From: Maricaulis sp017643475
GTDB taxonomy: Bacteria; Pseudomonadota; Alphaproteobacteria; Caulobacterales; Maricaulaceae
Length of the DNA stretch: 64,000 bases
NCBI RefSeq assembly: GCF_047123815.1
Contig: NZ_CP138920.1
Location: 1,736,001 to 1,800,000 of the forward strand
Reading direction: 5' to 3'
In this document: in pieces, positions 9,343 to 18,167 of the stretch
Numbering within the stretch: position 1 is the first letter of the stretch
Layout: each line of letters opens with the position of its first letter
Program-made: the position numbers and the translations under genes
The notes under the pieces: model-generated
Seen by the model: only the letters and a program-made list of their open reading frames with translations
Database searches by the model: none
Told to the model about the DNA's origin: nothing

Positions 9343-9555
9343 TTAGTCAGCCAGCTGCAGGTTTACAGCTTTCGGACCCTTGCCACGCTTGTCGGGCTCG
9401 GTTTCGAAAGTGACCTTCTGGCCGTCTTCCAGGCCCGGGAGGCCGGAGGACTGAACAGCGGTGATGTGAACGAAGACGTCAGCGCCGCCCTCGTCCGGGG
9501 TGATGAAGCCAAAGCCTTTGCTTTGGTTGAAGAATTTGACCGTACCGTTGGCCAT
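9343..9555 (-). CDS. cspA: Cold-shock protein (CspA family)
   Basis: A 70-residue single cold-shock domain, the standard length. It has both nucleic-acid binding motifs: RNP1 KGFGFI near residue 13 and RNP2 VFVHI near residue 27. Such proteins bind single-stranded RNA and DNA and melt RNA structure. Upstream of the start (9556-9825) there is about 270 nt without a gene, which fits the long 5' leader usual for cspA-type mRNAs; no cold-box sequence could be verified. Several paralogues usually exist per genome, so the symbol is a family label. Confidence 0.95.
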   Translation of the reverse strand: MANGTVKFFNQSKGFGFITPDEGGADVFVHITAVQSSGLPGLEDGQKVTFETEPDKRGKGPKAVNLQLAD

Positions 9556-9846
9556 GGTGGGAACCTTCCCTGGATGCTACGCGCCGCGTCCGGGCGTACT
9601 TTTCGTGCGTGCTGCAGCGTCCTGCTGCACAATACGGACGTAAAAGTCGGGGAAGGCTGAGTTATTCTCATTCAGATCCGCACTCGAACGATCGGACCTG
9701 GTAGGCTATTCAGTATTCCGTCCGGCCCTTGGGCCGCCCGTGGGGACCAATGAGCATGCTTCCGTTCGGAACGCAAATGAAACTATTATGTTCAAAGCGT
9801 CGCAGCCTCTAGTTGGCGGGCGCTTTTGCCTAACCAGAGCGGACCA

Positions 9847-10458
9847 ATGAGCCTGCACGACCGTAATCAATATATTCTCGCCTTGGCTGCACTTCTGTTC
9901 TCTGCCATCGCGATGGTGATCGCTTTTTTCGAGTTGCGCTCATCGGACAAACAGCTTGAGGCGAACGTCTGGCCCTACGTCGACATGAATCTCAATCTGG
10001 AGGCTGACACCTTTTCCCTCCAACTGGAAAACAAGGGTATGGGCCCCGCGCTGATCCATGAATTTCGGGTGCGCCTTGCCGGTGAGGAGGTCGTCAATGC
10101 GGTGGATCTGGTAGAGGCGGCGGGCTATGCGCTGGCCAATCTGTCCATGTCAACTGAGACAGTGCCTGACTCGGTCCTCGCTGTTGGCGAGGAACTGGTG
10201 GCTTTGCAGATTGATGCCGAAGGGATCGGTCTCAATCTGCGCGAGCTGATCTCTTCCATGGAAGTCGAGATCTGTTATTGCTCGCTGAACAATCAATGCT
10301 GGGACAATCGCGTTAGTCAGTCGTTCCGACGCAGCGTTGAGCAATGCGATTTCCAGCCCATCGATGTCGAGGGTGCCTTGCAGTATTTCGAAGACACCAA
10401 TGACGATGCGGCGCCGGGTGCAGTGGATAACTCTACCGAAACCGAGGCGGATCAATGA
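9847..10458 (+). CDS. Membrane-anchored protein of unknown family, ICYC-W paralogue 1
   Basis: A 203-residue protein with one N-terminal membrane helix (about residues 10-29) followed by an extracytoplasmic domain. The domain contains a LxNKGMGPA segment, then a late Cys-rich motif VEICYCSLNNQCW and a final Cys in VEQCDF. A second gene at 26325-26933 encodes the same architecture, with LHNNGLGPA, VEICYCSVFDDCW and a final VASCI, so the two are paralogues. The conserved Cys set suggests disulfides or metal binding (inference). The ATG at 9847 is preferred over the in-frame TTG at 9826. It overlaps the next gene by ATGA, so the two are co-translated. Confidence 0.7.
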   Translation: MSLHDRNQYILALAALLFSAIAMVIAFFELRSSDKQLEANVWPYVDMNLNLEADTFSLQLENKGMGPALIHEFRVRLAGEEVVNAVDLVEAAGYALANLSMSTETVPDSVLAVGEELVALQIDAEGIGLNLRELISSMEVEICYCSLNNQCWDNRVSQSFRRSVEQCDFQPIDVEGALQYFEDTNDDAAPGAVDNSTETEADQ

Positions 10459-10757
10459 GACGACGGCGTTTGCTCGAACGGTCGCAGCGAGCGCGTGAAA
10501 CCCGCGACGGTCTCGGAGGCGGAGGTTTTAATCCTGCCGGCATGATCCGAATTGCCGGCTTTGGAGCGGCGATTGTCGTCGCCGTGGCCGTCTATGTCGG
10601 TTTCCACCGGGGCGGTGAGACGATCTATGACGGTCGCTGGGGCGTAATGGAGCGTCTCATTCGGCCGATCGTTTTTGGAGCCAATGCGCTGGAGCTGATG
10701 GCCCTGGTCTTCGCTGGGCTGATTGCCTGGCGCGTCTGGAAAAAGATGCAGGCTTAG
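10455..10757 (+). CDS. Small basic membrane protein
   Basis: A 100-residue protein: an Arg-rich N-terminal tail of about 20 residues, a Gly-rich stretch, and two membrane helices (about 30-48 and 72-92). The start codon overlaps the stop of the preceding ICYC-W protein (ATGA), indicating translational coupling and possibly interaction. Its stop overlaps the convergent small gene by 4 nt. No family is recognised. Confidence 0.6.
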   Translation: MRRRRLLERSQRARETRDGLGGGGFNPAGMIRIAGFGAAIVVAVAVYVGFHRGGETIYDGRWGVMERLIRPIVFGANALELMALVFAGLIAWRVWKKMQA

Positions 10758-10927
10758 AAATTATTGCTGTTGCGCACCTGGTTCATGGCGTCCGCGGCAC
10801 GGCCATGCTCGTCGTCGGGTGTGCTCGCGGGGCCGCCCTTCCCGAACTTGGCCATGATCACGACAAAAATCGCGATAAAGATCAGGCCACCACCAAAGAA
10901 CATACCGATAAGCACTAGCGGATCCAT
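10754..10927 (-). CDS. Small single-helix membrane protein
   Basis: A 57-residue protein with a long hydrophobic helix right after the start (PLVLIGMFFGGGLIFIAIFVV), then a basic and polar tail. The start at 10927 is set by GGGAGGA 6 nt upstream, a strong ribosome site; an upstream ATG at 10975 is poor. Unknown function. Confidence 0.6.
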   Translation of the reverse strand: MDPLVLIGMFFGGGLIFIAIFVVIMAKFGKGGPASTPDDEHGRAADAMNQVRNSNNF

Positions 10928-11065
10928 ATTGTCCTCCCAGGTTGTATTTTGAAACCCTAGTGGCAGGAAAAGCATCCGTCCATGACTTCCGCTCTAGCCA
11001 GGTTGAAAGCATGGGGTTATTGGCAAGCCTCCAATGTTTGGAAAATTTGTGCGCGAAAGGATTGA

Positions 11066-12088
11066 ATGATGGGTTTGAAGGTCGCGGTATTCGGTGCGAC
11101 GGGCGCTGTCGGCAAGGAAATGCTCACAATCCTCGCGGAGCGTCTTTTCCCGGCCGAGGAGGTTTTTGCCCTCGCCAGCCGCAAGTCCATGGGCGTTGAA
11201 CTCTCCTATGGTGAGCAGACGCTGGTCTGCCAGAATGCGGAAACCTTTGATTTCTCGAAAGTCGATCTGGTGCTGATGTCAGCCGGTGGCGACCCGTCGC
11301 GCGAATGGTCGCCGAAAATTGCGGCTGCCGGCGCCATTGTCATCGACAATTCCTCGGCCTGGCGCATGGACCCCGATGTCCCGCTGGTCGTACCGGAAGT
11401 GAACCCGGAAGCGCTCGATGGTGTGTCCCAGAAGGGCATCATTGCCAACCCGAACTGTTCGACCATTCAGCTGATGGTGGCGCTCAAGCCGATCCATGAT
11501 CGTGCCAAGATCAAGCGGGTGAATTGTGCGACCTACCAGTCGGTGTCCGGCGGTGGCCAGGCGGCCATGGACGAGCTGTGGACGCAGACCAAGGGCATTT
11601 ATGTCAACGATCAGGTCGAGCCGCAGGCCTTTACCAAGCAGATCGCCTTCAACGTCATTCCGCATATTGACACTTTCATGGATGACGGTGCCACCAAGGA
11701 AGAATGGAAAATGGTGGTCGAGACCAAGAAAATTCTCGATCCGTCCATCAAGCTGTTCGCCACCTGTGCCCGGGTTCCGGTCTTTGTCGGCCATTCCATC
11801 GCGGCCCACCTGGAGCTGGAAGAAGAGCTGTCGGCCGACGAGGCGCGTGAACTGCTGCGTGTCAGCCCCGGCCTGATGGTCGTCGACAAGCGCGAGGACG
11901 AAGGCTACGTCACCCCGGTTGAAAGCGTCGGCGAATTCGCGACGTTCGTTTCTCGCGTGCGCGAGGATCCGACCGTCGAGAACGGACTGGCCCTGTGGGT
12001 TGTGTCGGACAATCTGCGCAAGGGCGCAGCCCTCAACGCAGTCCAGATCGCGGAAGGCCTGCTCAATCGGGGCCTGCTGAAGGCTTGA
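11066..12088 (+). CDS. asd: Aspartate-semialdehyde dehydrogenase
   Basis: It reduces aspartyl phosphate to aspartate semialdehyde with NADPH, the branch point for lysine, diaminopimelate, threonine and methionine. The 340 residues show the N-terminal nucleotide site VFGATGAVGKEML, the catalytic Cys in NPNCSTIQL (C131), and the later VPVFVGHS segment, where the conserved His and Arg residues of the family lie. Length is normal. The first two codons are both ATG; 11066 is taken as the start. It is probably monocistronic or weakly linked to rarD downstream. Confidence 0.96.
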   Translation: MMGLKVAVFGATGAVGKEMLTILAERLFPAEEVFALASRKSMGVELSYGEQTLVCQNAETFDFSKVDLVLMSAGGDPSREWSPKIAAAGAIVIDNSSAWRMDPDVPLVVPEVNPEALDGVSQKGIIANPNCSTIQLMVALKPIHDRAKIKRVNCATYQSVSGGGQAAMDELWTQTKGIYVNDQVEPQAFTKQIAFNVIPHIDTFMDDGATKEEWKMVVETKKILDPSIKLFATCARVPVFVGHSIAAHLELEEELSADEARELLRVSPGLMVVDKREDEGYVTPVESVGEFATFVSRVREDPTVENGLALWVVSDNLRKGAALNAVQIAEGLLNRGLLKA

Positions 12089-12165
12089 TGCGGCCTTTGT
12101 AACAAGAAGTGGGTCGCGCTTTGGTGCGGCCCTTCCTATGTGTGGGGCTCAAGTCGAGGAACCCC

Positions 12166-13071
12166 ATGACCGCCATCGAGTCGCACAATCAACGCACGGC
12201 GCTTGCCGCAGGCCTGTCCGCCTATCTGATCTGGGGCGTCATCCCGCTCTTCTTCCAGGTGCTGGATTTTGCCTCGGCAGCCGAGGTGGTGATGCACCGG
12301 GTGATCTGGGCGGTGCCTGCGCTCGGGATTATCCTGGCAGCAGCCGGCAATCTGCGTGAAGCGACCACGGCCCTGCGCAATACACGCGTGCTGCTGACCC
12401 TGATCGCGACCTCCCTGATCATCTCCGTGAACTGGTTCGGCTTTACCTGGGCGGTGACCAATGGCCAGGTGCTGCAGGCCTCGCTGGGCTATTACATCAA
12501 CCCGTTGATGAGCGTGGCCGTCGGCGTTGTCGTCCTGCGTGAACCGCTGGGGCCCTGGCGGATTGCTGCGATCGTGCTGGCGACGCTGGGTGTGCTCAAC
12601 CTGATCATCGCCGGCGGGGAAGTGCCCTGGGTGGCGCTGATGCTGGCTACCAGTTTCACGGCCTATGGCTATTTGCGCAAAACCGTCGCGGTGGATGGTC
12701 GGGTCGGCCTGTTCTGGGAAGCGGTGATCATGACCCCCTTCATGCTGGCCGGGCTGTACTGGCTCGCCACCACGGGGGAGATGCATTTCTTTGACGGCGC
12801 CTATGAAGCGGCCCTGCTGATCTCGGCGGGTATCGTCACGGCCGTGCCGCTGATGTTCTACATCATCGGGGCGCGGGGCCTGCGCCTGTCGACCATGGGG
12901 ATCATGCAATTCATTGCTCCGACCCTGCAATTTGTCATCGGCATGCTGGGCGGTGAACCTTTCACCACTGCGCACATGGTCACGTTTGGCTTGATCTGGG
13001 CGGGCGTTGCGACCTTTACTTACAGCCAGTTGCGGCGTCAGGGCCGCGAGCCAGCCACGGACGCGAAATGA
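12166..13071 (+). CDS. rarD: RarD-type EamA/DMT-family transporter
   Basis: A 301-residue membrane protein with ten hydrophobic segments and the typical RarD N-terminus (AYLIWGVIPLFFQVLDFASAAEV), followed by HRVIWAVP and NWFGFTWAVTNGQVLQASLGYYINPL. RarD proteins are drug/metabolite-superfamily carriers of uncertain substrate. The ATG at 12166 is preferred because AGGA precedes it and the family begins here; an upstream in-frame start is not conserved. It overlaps the epoxide-hydrolase gene by ATGA, so the two form an operon. Confidence 0.92.
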   Translation: MTAIESHNQRTALAAGLSAYLIWGVIPLFFQVLDFASAAEVVMHRVIWAVPALGIILAAAGNLREATTALRNTRVLLTLIATSLIISVNWFGFTWAVTNGQVLQASLGYYINPLMSVAVGVVVLREPLGPWRIAAIVLATLGVLNLIIAGGEVPWVALMLATSFTAYGYLRKTVAVDGRVGLFWEAVIMTPFMLAGLYWLATTGEMHFFDGAYEAALLISAGIVTAVPLMFYIIGARGLRLSTMGIMQFIAPTLQFVIGMLGGEPFTTAHMVTFGLIWAGVATFTYSQLRRQGREPATDAK

Positions 13072-14027
13072 CTGATTTTCCTGCCCCGACCCGCATCAAG
13101 ACCAATGGTATCGAGCTTTCCGTGCACCTGGCCGGACCCGAGGACGGGCAGCCACTGCTGCTGGCGCACGGCTGGCCGGAGCTGGCCTATTCCTGGAAGA
13201 ACCAGATCGGGGTGCTAGCGGATGCCGGTTATCGCGTGATTGTGCCGGACCTGCGCGGCTTTGGTGGATCGGACTGTCCGACCGACAAGGCGTCCTACAC
13301 CATGGACACCCTGGTGGCTGACCTGACCGGCCTGCTCGACGCGCTGGGGCATGAGACAGCCGTCTTTGTCGGCCATGACTGGGGCGGGATCATCATCTGG
13401 CACGCGGCCATGCTGGCCAAGGTGCGTGTGGCCGGCGCGATCGGGGTCAACACGCCGCATCTGCCGCGTGGCTCGGAGCCGCCTACCAATGCCTTTCGCG
13501 AAATGGGCGGCGATGATCACTACATCCTGCGTTTCCAGGAACCCGGTTACGCCGAGCGGATCTTCACCGGCCGCGAGGATGATTTCTTCGCCTTCATGAT
13601 GGGCAAGCCACCCGCCGCAGACCGGCTGGATGAGCTTTACCCCCACATCACCCATATTCCGAAACTGTTCGAGACCTTCACCGGGCGCGACGAGGCTGAC
13701 ATTGTCGTTGGGCCGGCGGACCGTGTCTATTACGCGGAAGCCTACCGCAAGTCCGGGTTTTATGGCGGCATCAATCTTTACCGGAATTTCGATGCCAACT
13801 GGGAACGCATGGGTGGGGTGGACCACCGTCTTTCCATGCCCTGCCTGATGGTTTCGGCCGATGCTGATTTCATGTTGCCACCGAAACTGGCGGGCTGGAT
13901 GCCAGCGCTCTGCAAGGACGTCGAATTCAACGTCATCGAAGGGTGTGGTCACTGGACGATGTGGGAGCATCCCGAGCAGTTGAACGCGATCATGCTGGAC
14001 TGGCTGCAGCGGCGCTTTCCTGCCTAG
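13068..14027 (+). CDS. Alpha/beta hydrolase, epoxide-hydrolase-like
   Basis: A 319-residue alpha/beta-hydrolase with the epoxide-hydrolase signatures: an HGWPE oxyanion-hole motif at residue 35, the nucleophile Asp in VGHDWGG (D104), and the late His in GCGHWTMWEHP (H295). The cap region contains tyrosines of the kind that activate epoxides. The Asp nucleophile argues for an epoxide hydrolase or haloalkane/fluoroacetate dehalogenase rather than an esterase. It is translationally coupled to rarD by ATGA. The true substrate is unknown. Confidence 0.88.
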   Translation: MTDFPAPTRIKTNGIELSVHLAGPEDGQPLLLAHGWPELAYSWKNQIGVLADAGYRVIVPDLRGFGGSDCPTDKASYTMDTLVADLTGLLDALGHETAVFVGHDWGGIIIWHAAMLAKVRVAGAIGVNTPHLPRGSEPPTNAFREMGGDDHYILRFQEPGYAERIFTGREDDFFAFMMGKPPAADRLDELYPHITHIPKLFETFTGRDEADIVVGPADRVYYAEAYRKSGFYGGINLYRNFDANWERMGGVDHRLSMPCLMVSADADFMLPPKLAGWMPALCKDVEFNVIEGCGHWTMWEHPEQLNAIMLDWLQRRFPA

Positions 14028-14151
14028 GCGATTGTATATCGCGCTCAACTTGTCGACATTTTGGGTGTGGAAAAGAGTAAGTAAACGCAACTAATTATTG
14101 AAACTGCTGTCAGTGCACCATAATCGTGGGCGTTAGACGAACAGGCGTCCC

Positions 14152-14604
14152 ATGGCGGCAGAGTATCTTACGACCATTAACCAGATAGACCGGCTGGCTA
14201 TTCTTTCAGCAGAAGGCGCCGTCACGGTTGCAGGTCTCTACGAGGCCCAGGACAAGCTGCGGCTTCAGCCTGAATGGCGCGCTGATCTTGACCTGCTTGT
14301 TGTCTTCCAGGCTGGAACGAGCCTGGAGCGCATCGATTTTGGTGAAATCAGCCGGTACGCCGACATGTTTCGTCAGTGGAACAGGCGTTTCAGAACCGGG
14401 CCCCATCCGATGACCGCGGTCGTCACCGATGTCGGGATATTCAACGCCGCCTGCATGATCTGGGCAGCGTTGCGCCGGGACAACTGGTTGGTTGATGTGG
14501 CGTTTCATTCCTCTAAGGAAAGCGCGATGCACTGGATAAACTCCAGCCGCAAGCTTGATGTGCGCAAGAAGGCCGTTCTTTCAGGAGGGGCGCCGGTCGC
14601 CTGA
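14152..14604 (+). CDS. STAS-like small soluble protein
   Basis: A 150-residue soluble protein that resembles, by eye, the small STAS/SpoIIAA-like proteins common in alphaproteobacteria: a strand-helix opening, a central DLLVVFQAGTSLERIDFGEI, and an ending VDVAFHSSKESAMHWI typical of the C-terminal helix. No catalytic residues are obvious. A remnant of a related C-terminus lies just downstream (14654-14788), so the locus may once have held a tandem pair. The family call is tentative. Confidence 0.6.
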   Translation: MAAEYLTTINQIDRLAILSAEGAVTVAGLYEAQDKLRLQPEWRADLDLLVVFQAGTSLERIDFGEISRYADMFRQWNRRFRTGPHPMTAVVTDVGIFNAACMIWAALRRDNWLVDVAFHSSKESAMHWINSSRKLDVRKKAVLSGGAPVA

Positions 14605-14653
14605 AGGCCTGCACACATTTCCGGGCAAGGGGCCGCGCAAGGCGGCTAGTCAC

Positions 14654-14788
14654 TGTCCTGATCCGCTGCAACAGGCCGGCGTGGACGTGCAGGTCAAGAT
14701 GTTCGATGCCCGCAAGGATGCCTTGGGCTGGCTGATGCCGCCGCTGGATTGTGATCGCGATCAGCCCGAGCTTGAGCTCAGTCGCTAG
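14654..14788 (+). pseudogene. Remnant C-terminus of a STAS-like paralogue
   Basis: In this frame the translation CPDPLQQAGVDVQVKMFDARKDALGWL matches the ending of the intact neighbour (VDVAFHSSKESAMHWI) in spacing and character, but nothing upstream supplies an N-terminus. It lies in a different frame from the intact gene. It ends 4 nt inside the convergent hydrolase gene. This is inferred decay of a tandem copy; homology is by eye only. Confidence 0.4.
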
Positions 14789-15924
14789 AGGCAGCTGTAA
14801 ACGGCTTCGATCAGTCGCATGGGGCGCGGGTCACCCGCCAGGAAATGCTGTTGGCGGTTCATCACATACGCGCCGGAGAGGCGATTGACCGGGTCTGCAA
14901 AGGCGCAAGATCCGCCCCATCCCGAATGTCCGACAGTCTCCGCCACCGGCCCATAGAGTTGTGAGCGCGAATTGTGCATTACGCCAGCCGCCCAGGACAG
15001 ATCGAATGGCAGGACTTTGTCAGGCCCTGCGACCCGTTCTTCGACGAGAGATTCCAGTGTCGCTTCAGACAGGAAACGATTGCCGTCGAGCTTGCCGCCC
15101 ATCGCGTAGATGCTCATCAATCGTGCCAGCGCGCCGGCCGTTGCGTGTGCATTCGCCGCCGGGAACTCGGCCATGCGCCATTCCTTCGCGCCGCGGCGAC
15201 CCGGGGAAGACCAGGCTTTCAGGAAGGCCAGCTCGCGCACCGGATTGACCTCGCCCAGATCGGGCATTTGCCGTGGCATGGCGTGTTCAGCTGTGCGTGC
15301 GTGTTCGCTTTCGGGCAGTCCGACATGGAAATCAATGCCCTTGGGCCCACAGATTTCCTCGCGCAGAATGGCACCGATCGAGCGGCCGTCCGTCCGGCGC
15401 GCCAGCGCATCGGCGATGAAGCCATAGGTGACCGGATGATAGCCGGAGCCCTCGCCCAGCGGCCAGAGCGGTATCTGGCGAGCCAACTTGTCCTCGATCA
15501 GTGCGGCATCAAACCAGTCGCCCGCGTCCATCGGTTCGGAGATGCCCGAGAGTCCTGCCTGGTGCGAAAGTGCCTGGGCGACGGTGACACGTGATTTCCC
15601 GCCAGCGGCAAATTCCGGCCAGTAATCTGCAACCGGTGCGTCATAGTCCAACAGGCCACGATCGACCAGCTTGGCCATGACAAGCGCCGCGATCGCCTTG
15701 CCGGTCGAATAGACCGGTATCAGCGTGCTCGCCGTCCAGGGTGCCGTCTTCTTGCGATCGGCAAAGCCGGCATGAATGTTGATGACCCGCTCGCCATCGA
15801 TGCGCAGGGCGAAACCGGCACCGATTTCGTCATACTGGCGCCAATTGTCGGCAAAGACATCGCGCACATGTTCAAAACCGGGCGCGACATGGCCGTGTAC
15901 ATCGGGAAGCGTCGTGTTTGTCAT
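14785..15924 (-). CDS. Serine hydrolase of the class C beta-lactamase/esterase (EstB) type
   Basis: A 379-residue soluble enzyme with no clear signal peptide. The SxxK catalytic pair is in STGK (S73, K76), the Tyr motif is probably in GYHPVTYGF, and the third motif is HSGWGG in place of KTG. This combination marks the beta-lactamase-fold esterases and D-aminoacylases (EstB, LpqH-like) rather than a true lactamase. The lack of a signal peptide also argues against a periplasmic beta-lactamase. It stands alone between a STAS-like remnant and pdxY. Confidence 0.88.
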   Translation of the reverse strand: MTNTTLPDVHGHVAPGFEHVRDVFADNWRQYDEIGAGFALRIDGERVINIHAGFADRKKTAPWTASTLIPVYSTGKAIAALVMAKLVDRGLLDYDAPVADYWPEFAAGGKSRVTVAQALSHQAGLSGISEPMDAGDWFDAALIEDKLARQIPLWPLGEGSGYHPVTYGFIADALARRTDGRSIGAILREEICGPKGIDFHVGLPESEHARTAEHAMPRQMPDLGEVNPVRELAFLKAWSSPGRRGAKEWRMAEFPAANAHATAGALARLMSIYAMGGKLDGNRFLSEATLESLVEERVAGPDKVLPFDLSWAAGVMHNSRSQLYGPVAETVGHSGWGGSCAFADPVNRLSGAYVMNRQQHFLAGDPRPMRLIEAVYSCL

Positions 15925-15974
15925 GCCCGTTGGCTAACCTGTTCCGTGCTTCGCGATCAAGCCGGATGCCGCAA

Positions 15975-16835
15975 TCAGTCCAGTGAAACAGCGCTGAGCT
16001 TGAGGTGTGGGTCGCGCAATTCCTGCTGGCCTGCAACTATGGGCAGTTCCGGCGACTTCCACTCGCGTGCGCGGGCGATGACCGAGGCCGTTGCGGAGAC
16101 GGATTCCTCCAGCGCTTCACGCGCAGGCTTGCCATTGATTATGGCTGCTGTGAAGGCGGCCGTCAGCAGATCCCCCGTGCCCTTGGGCACATCCGGAAAA
16201 CGGTCATGTTGAACCAGCCAGGCCTCGTCCTTGTCGATATACATGACCCCGATCTGGCCACCGCATGGCACCGAACTGACCAGCACCGGGCAATCCAGTG
16301 ATCGAGCAGCGCGAAGCATGGAATGTGTGTCGGTGAGCGTGCGACGGGTAATGCGCCCGAGTTCGAAGACATTGGGGGTGATCAGGTCAGCACGCGACAC
16401 CAGCTGGTCGATAATTCCGGCAGCAATGGCGTTGGAGACATAGAGGCCGTCCGGCGCATCGCCCATAATCGGATCGACGATCACCAGCGGTTTCTTGGCA
16501 TAGGCGTGCAGTCCGTTGTGATGGCGGGGACTGTTGCGCACGACATCAATGACGGCACCGCTATCATAGATCTGGCCAACATCGGCGAAATAGCCTGTCA
16601 GGACGACATCTGTGAGTGCCAGCATCCCGTTATCGGCTATTCCGGAGAGTACGCTCTGGAACATCTCCTGCTCGACCGGGCCACCACCTGGTTCGCCCCA
16701 GCCCGGGTGTCGGCCAAGCAGAACCGTCGGAACCAGCATACTGTCTATGCCCGCTGCGTTGAGCACGAAGCGGGAATTGGCGCCGCCTACCATCGAGGCG
16801 GAAACATGAGAGGTTAGCAAAAGAGCCATCGGCAT
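15975..16835 (-). CDS. pdxY: Pyridoxal kinase
   Basis: It phosphorylates pyridoxal to pyridoxal 5'-phosphate in the vitamin B6 salvage pathway. The 286 residues have the ribokinase-superfamily order: the early GG-containing substrate loop, VDPIMGDAPDGLY, TPNVFELGRI, and the anion-hole motif VPKGTGDLL near residue 215. Start may be 16835 or the next in-frame ATG at 16829; no good ribosome site is seen for either. It diverges from the CitE-like gene with only about 35 nt between start codons. Confidence 0.93.
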   Translation of the reverse strand: MPMALLLTSHVSASMVGGANSRFVLNAAGIDSMLVPTVLLGRHPGWGEPGGGPVEQEMFQSVLSGIADNGMLALTDVVLTGYFADVGQIYDSGAVIDVVRNSPRHHNGLHAYAKKPLVIVDPIMGDAPDGLYVSNAIAAGIIDQLVSRADLITPNVFELGRITRRTLTDTHSMLRAARSLDCPVLVSSVPCGGQIGVMYIDKDEAWLVQHDRFPDVPKGTGDLLTAAFTAAIINGKPAREALEESVSATASVIARAREWKSPELPIVAGQQELRDPHLKLSAVSLD

Positions 16836-16870
16836 GAAATTTATGCTATATCGCTTCCTCTCTATTCGGA

Positions 16871-17728
16871 ATGCCCTTCATGAGACGATTAATCCGTTCG
16901 GCGCTTTTTGTGCCTGCTTCCAAGCCTCGCGCGATCCAGAAGGCCGCTCATCTGGGCGCTGACATGCTGATCCTTGATCTGGAGGACGCTGTGGGTCCGG
17001 GAGAAAAGGAAGAGGCGCGTGAGGCGGCCCAGACTGCGATGCAGATCTGGAGTGGCGCCGGTGCAGTGCGCGCTATTCGCGTCAACGCACTGGATACGGA
17101 ATGGGGGCAGGCGGATTTTGCCGCTGCAGCTCGAGCCGATGCCGTTGTGTTGCCCAAGGTCGAACAGGTCGGGGACCTGCACGAGGCGCGCGCGGCGCTC
17201 AATGCACACGGATCATCAGTGCCGATATGGGCGATGATCGAGACACCGAAAAGCGTGCTTGGCGTCGCCGCCATCGCAGCCGCCACGGGTACGGGGCTCA
17301 CGGGGCTGATCGCGGGGACCAATGATCTTTGCAAGGATCTGCGATGCCGCCCGGACCGGGACCGCATGGCGCTGGTGCCACACCTGGCGCAGATAGTCTG
17401 TGCAGCGCGCGCCTACGGGCTGTATTCGCTGGACGGCGTTTACAATCACTTCCTCGACCCGAAGGGTTTCCGTAGCGAAGCCGAGCAGGGTCACGTTCTG
17501 GGGTTTGATGGGAAGTCGCTGATCCATCCCAACCAGGTCGATCTGGCGCATCTCTATTTCGGTCCGTCCCCGGAAGAATTGGAGCATGCTGCGAAGGTCG
17601 TTGCCGCCTTCGCAGCGCCCGAGAATGCCGGAAAAGGGGTGATTTCCCTCAATGGAGACATGATTGAGCGCCTGCACCTGGATGCGGCCAGAACCTTGCT
17701 GGCCATGGGTGGAGATAATGACGCCTGA
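16871..17728 (+). CDS. HpcH/HpaI aldolase/citrate lyase beta-subunit family lyase (CitE-like)
   Basis: A 285-residue TIM-barrel enzyme with the CitE signatures: SALFVPASKPRAI at the start, LILDLEDAV for the metal site, RAIRVNAL, IETPKSVLG with the conserved Glu, and KSLIHPNQV near the end. Members cleave malyl-CoA or citramalyl-CoA or hydrolyse malyl-CoA; no citrate-lyase partner genes are nearby, so citrate lyase itself is unlikely. Start 16871 is used; the ATG at 16880 is an alternative that fits the family length equally well. Confidence 0.9.
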   Translation: MPFMRRLIRSALFVPASKPRAIQKAAHLGADMLILDLEDAVGPGEKEEAREAAQTAMQIWSGAGAVRAIRVNALDTEWGQADFAAAARADAVVLPKVEQVGDLHEARAALNAHGSSVPIWAMIETPKSVLGVAAIAAATGTGLTGLIAGTNDLCKDLRCRPDRDRMALVPHLAQIVCAARAYGLYSLDGVYNHFLDPKGFRSEAEQGHVLGFDGKSLIHPNQVDLAHLYFGPSPEELEHAAKVVAAFAAPENAGKGVISLNGDMIERLHLDAARTLLAMGGDNDA

Positions 17729-17813
17729 GAGGTGTTTGAAAAGAAGTTGCAGCCCCAAGCTTGAAAACCACCCCCGTTAACGGCTTTGATCGGTATCAGA
17801 TAAAGGAAGAAGA

Positions 17814-18167
17814 ATGACCGATTCCACGACCATCTGGCACAATCCGCGCTGTTCGAAGTCGCGCCAGACCCTCGCACTCCTGGAAGCGCGTGGTGGCGAA
17901 CTCAATGTGCGCGAATACATGGACGACATGCCGACAATCGCCGAGTTGAAGGACGTTATGGCCAAGCTGGGCTTCACGTCCGCTCATGAGTGGCTGCGCA
18001 AGAATGAAGCGGATTATCGCGAGCTCGGCCTCAAGGCGATCGAGGATGAGGAGGTCCTGCTGGACGCGATGACCAAATACCCGCGCCTGATTGAGCGGCC
18101 GGTTGTTATCCACGGCGACAAGGCCATGATCGGCCGCCCACCGGAACAGGTCCTCGAACTCTTCTAG
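17814..18167 (+). CDS. arsC: Arsenate reductase (glutaredoxin-coupled ArsC type)
   Basis: A 117-residue thioredoxin-fold protein with the reactive Cys in HNPRCSKSR (C13) and the later RPVVIHGDKAMIGRPPEQVL, typical of ArsC. It reduces arsenate to arsenite using glutaredoxin and glutathione. No arsR, arsB or acr3 gene is nearby, so it could also be a YffB/Spx-like member with another role. Its stop overlaps the convergent DUF4166 gene by 4 nt. Confidence 0.9.
   Translation: MTDSTTIWHNPRCSKSRQTLALLEARGGELNVREYMDDMPTIAELKDVMAKLGFTSAHEWLRKNEADYRELGLKAIEDEEVLLDAMTKYPRLIERPVVIHGDKAMIGRPPEQVLELF

Noticed and set aside
14785..15924. The class C-like serine hydrolase as an antibiotic-resistance beta-lactamase
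   Set aside because: No signal peptide, and the third motif is HSG rather than KTG, which fits EstB-like esterases.
17814..18167. arsC as part of an arsenic-resistance island
   Set aside because: No arsR, arsB/acr3 or other metal genes are adjacent; neighbours are unrelated.
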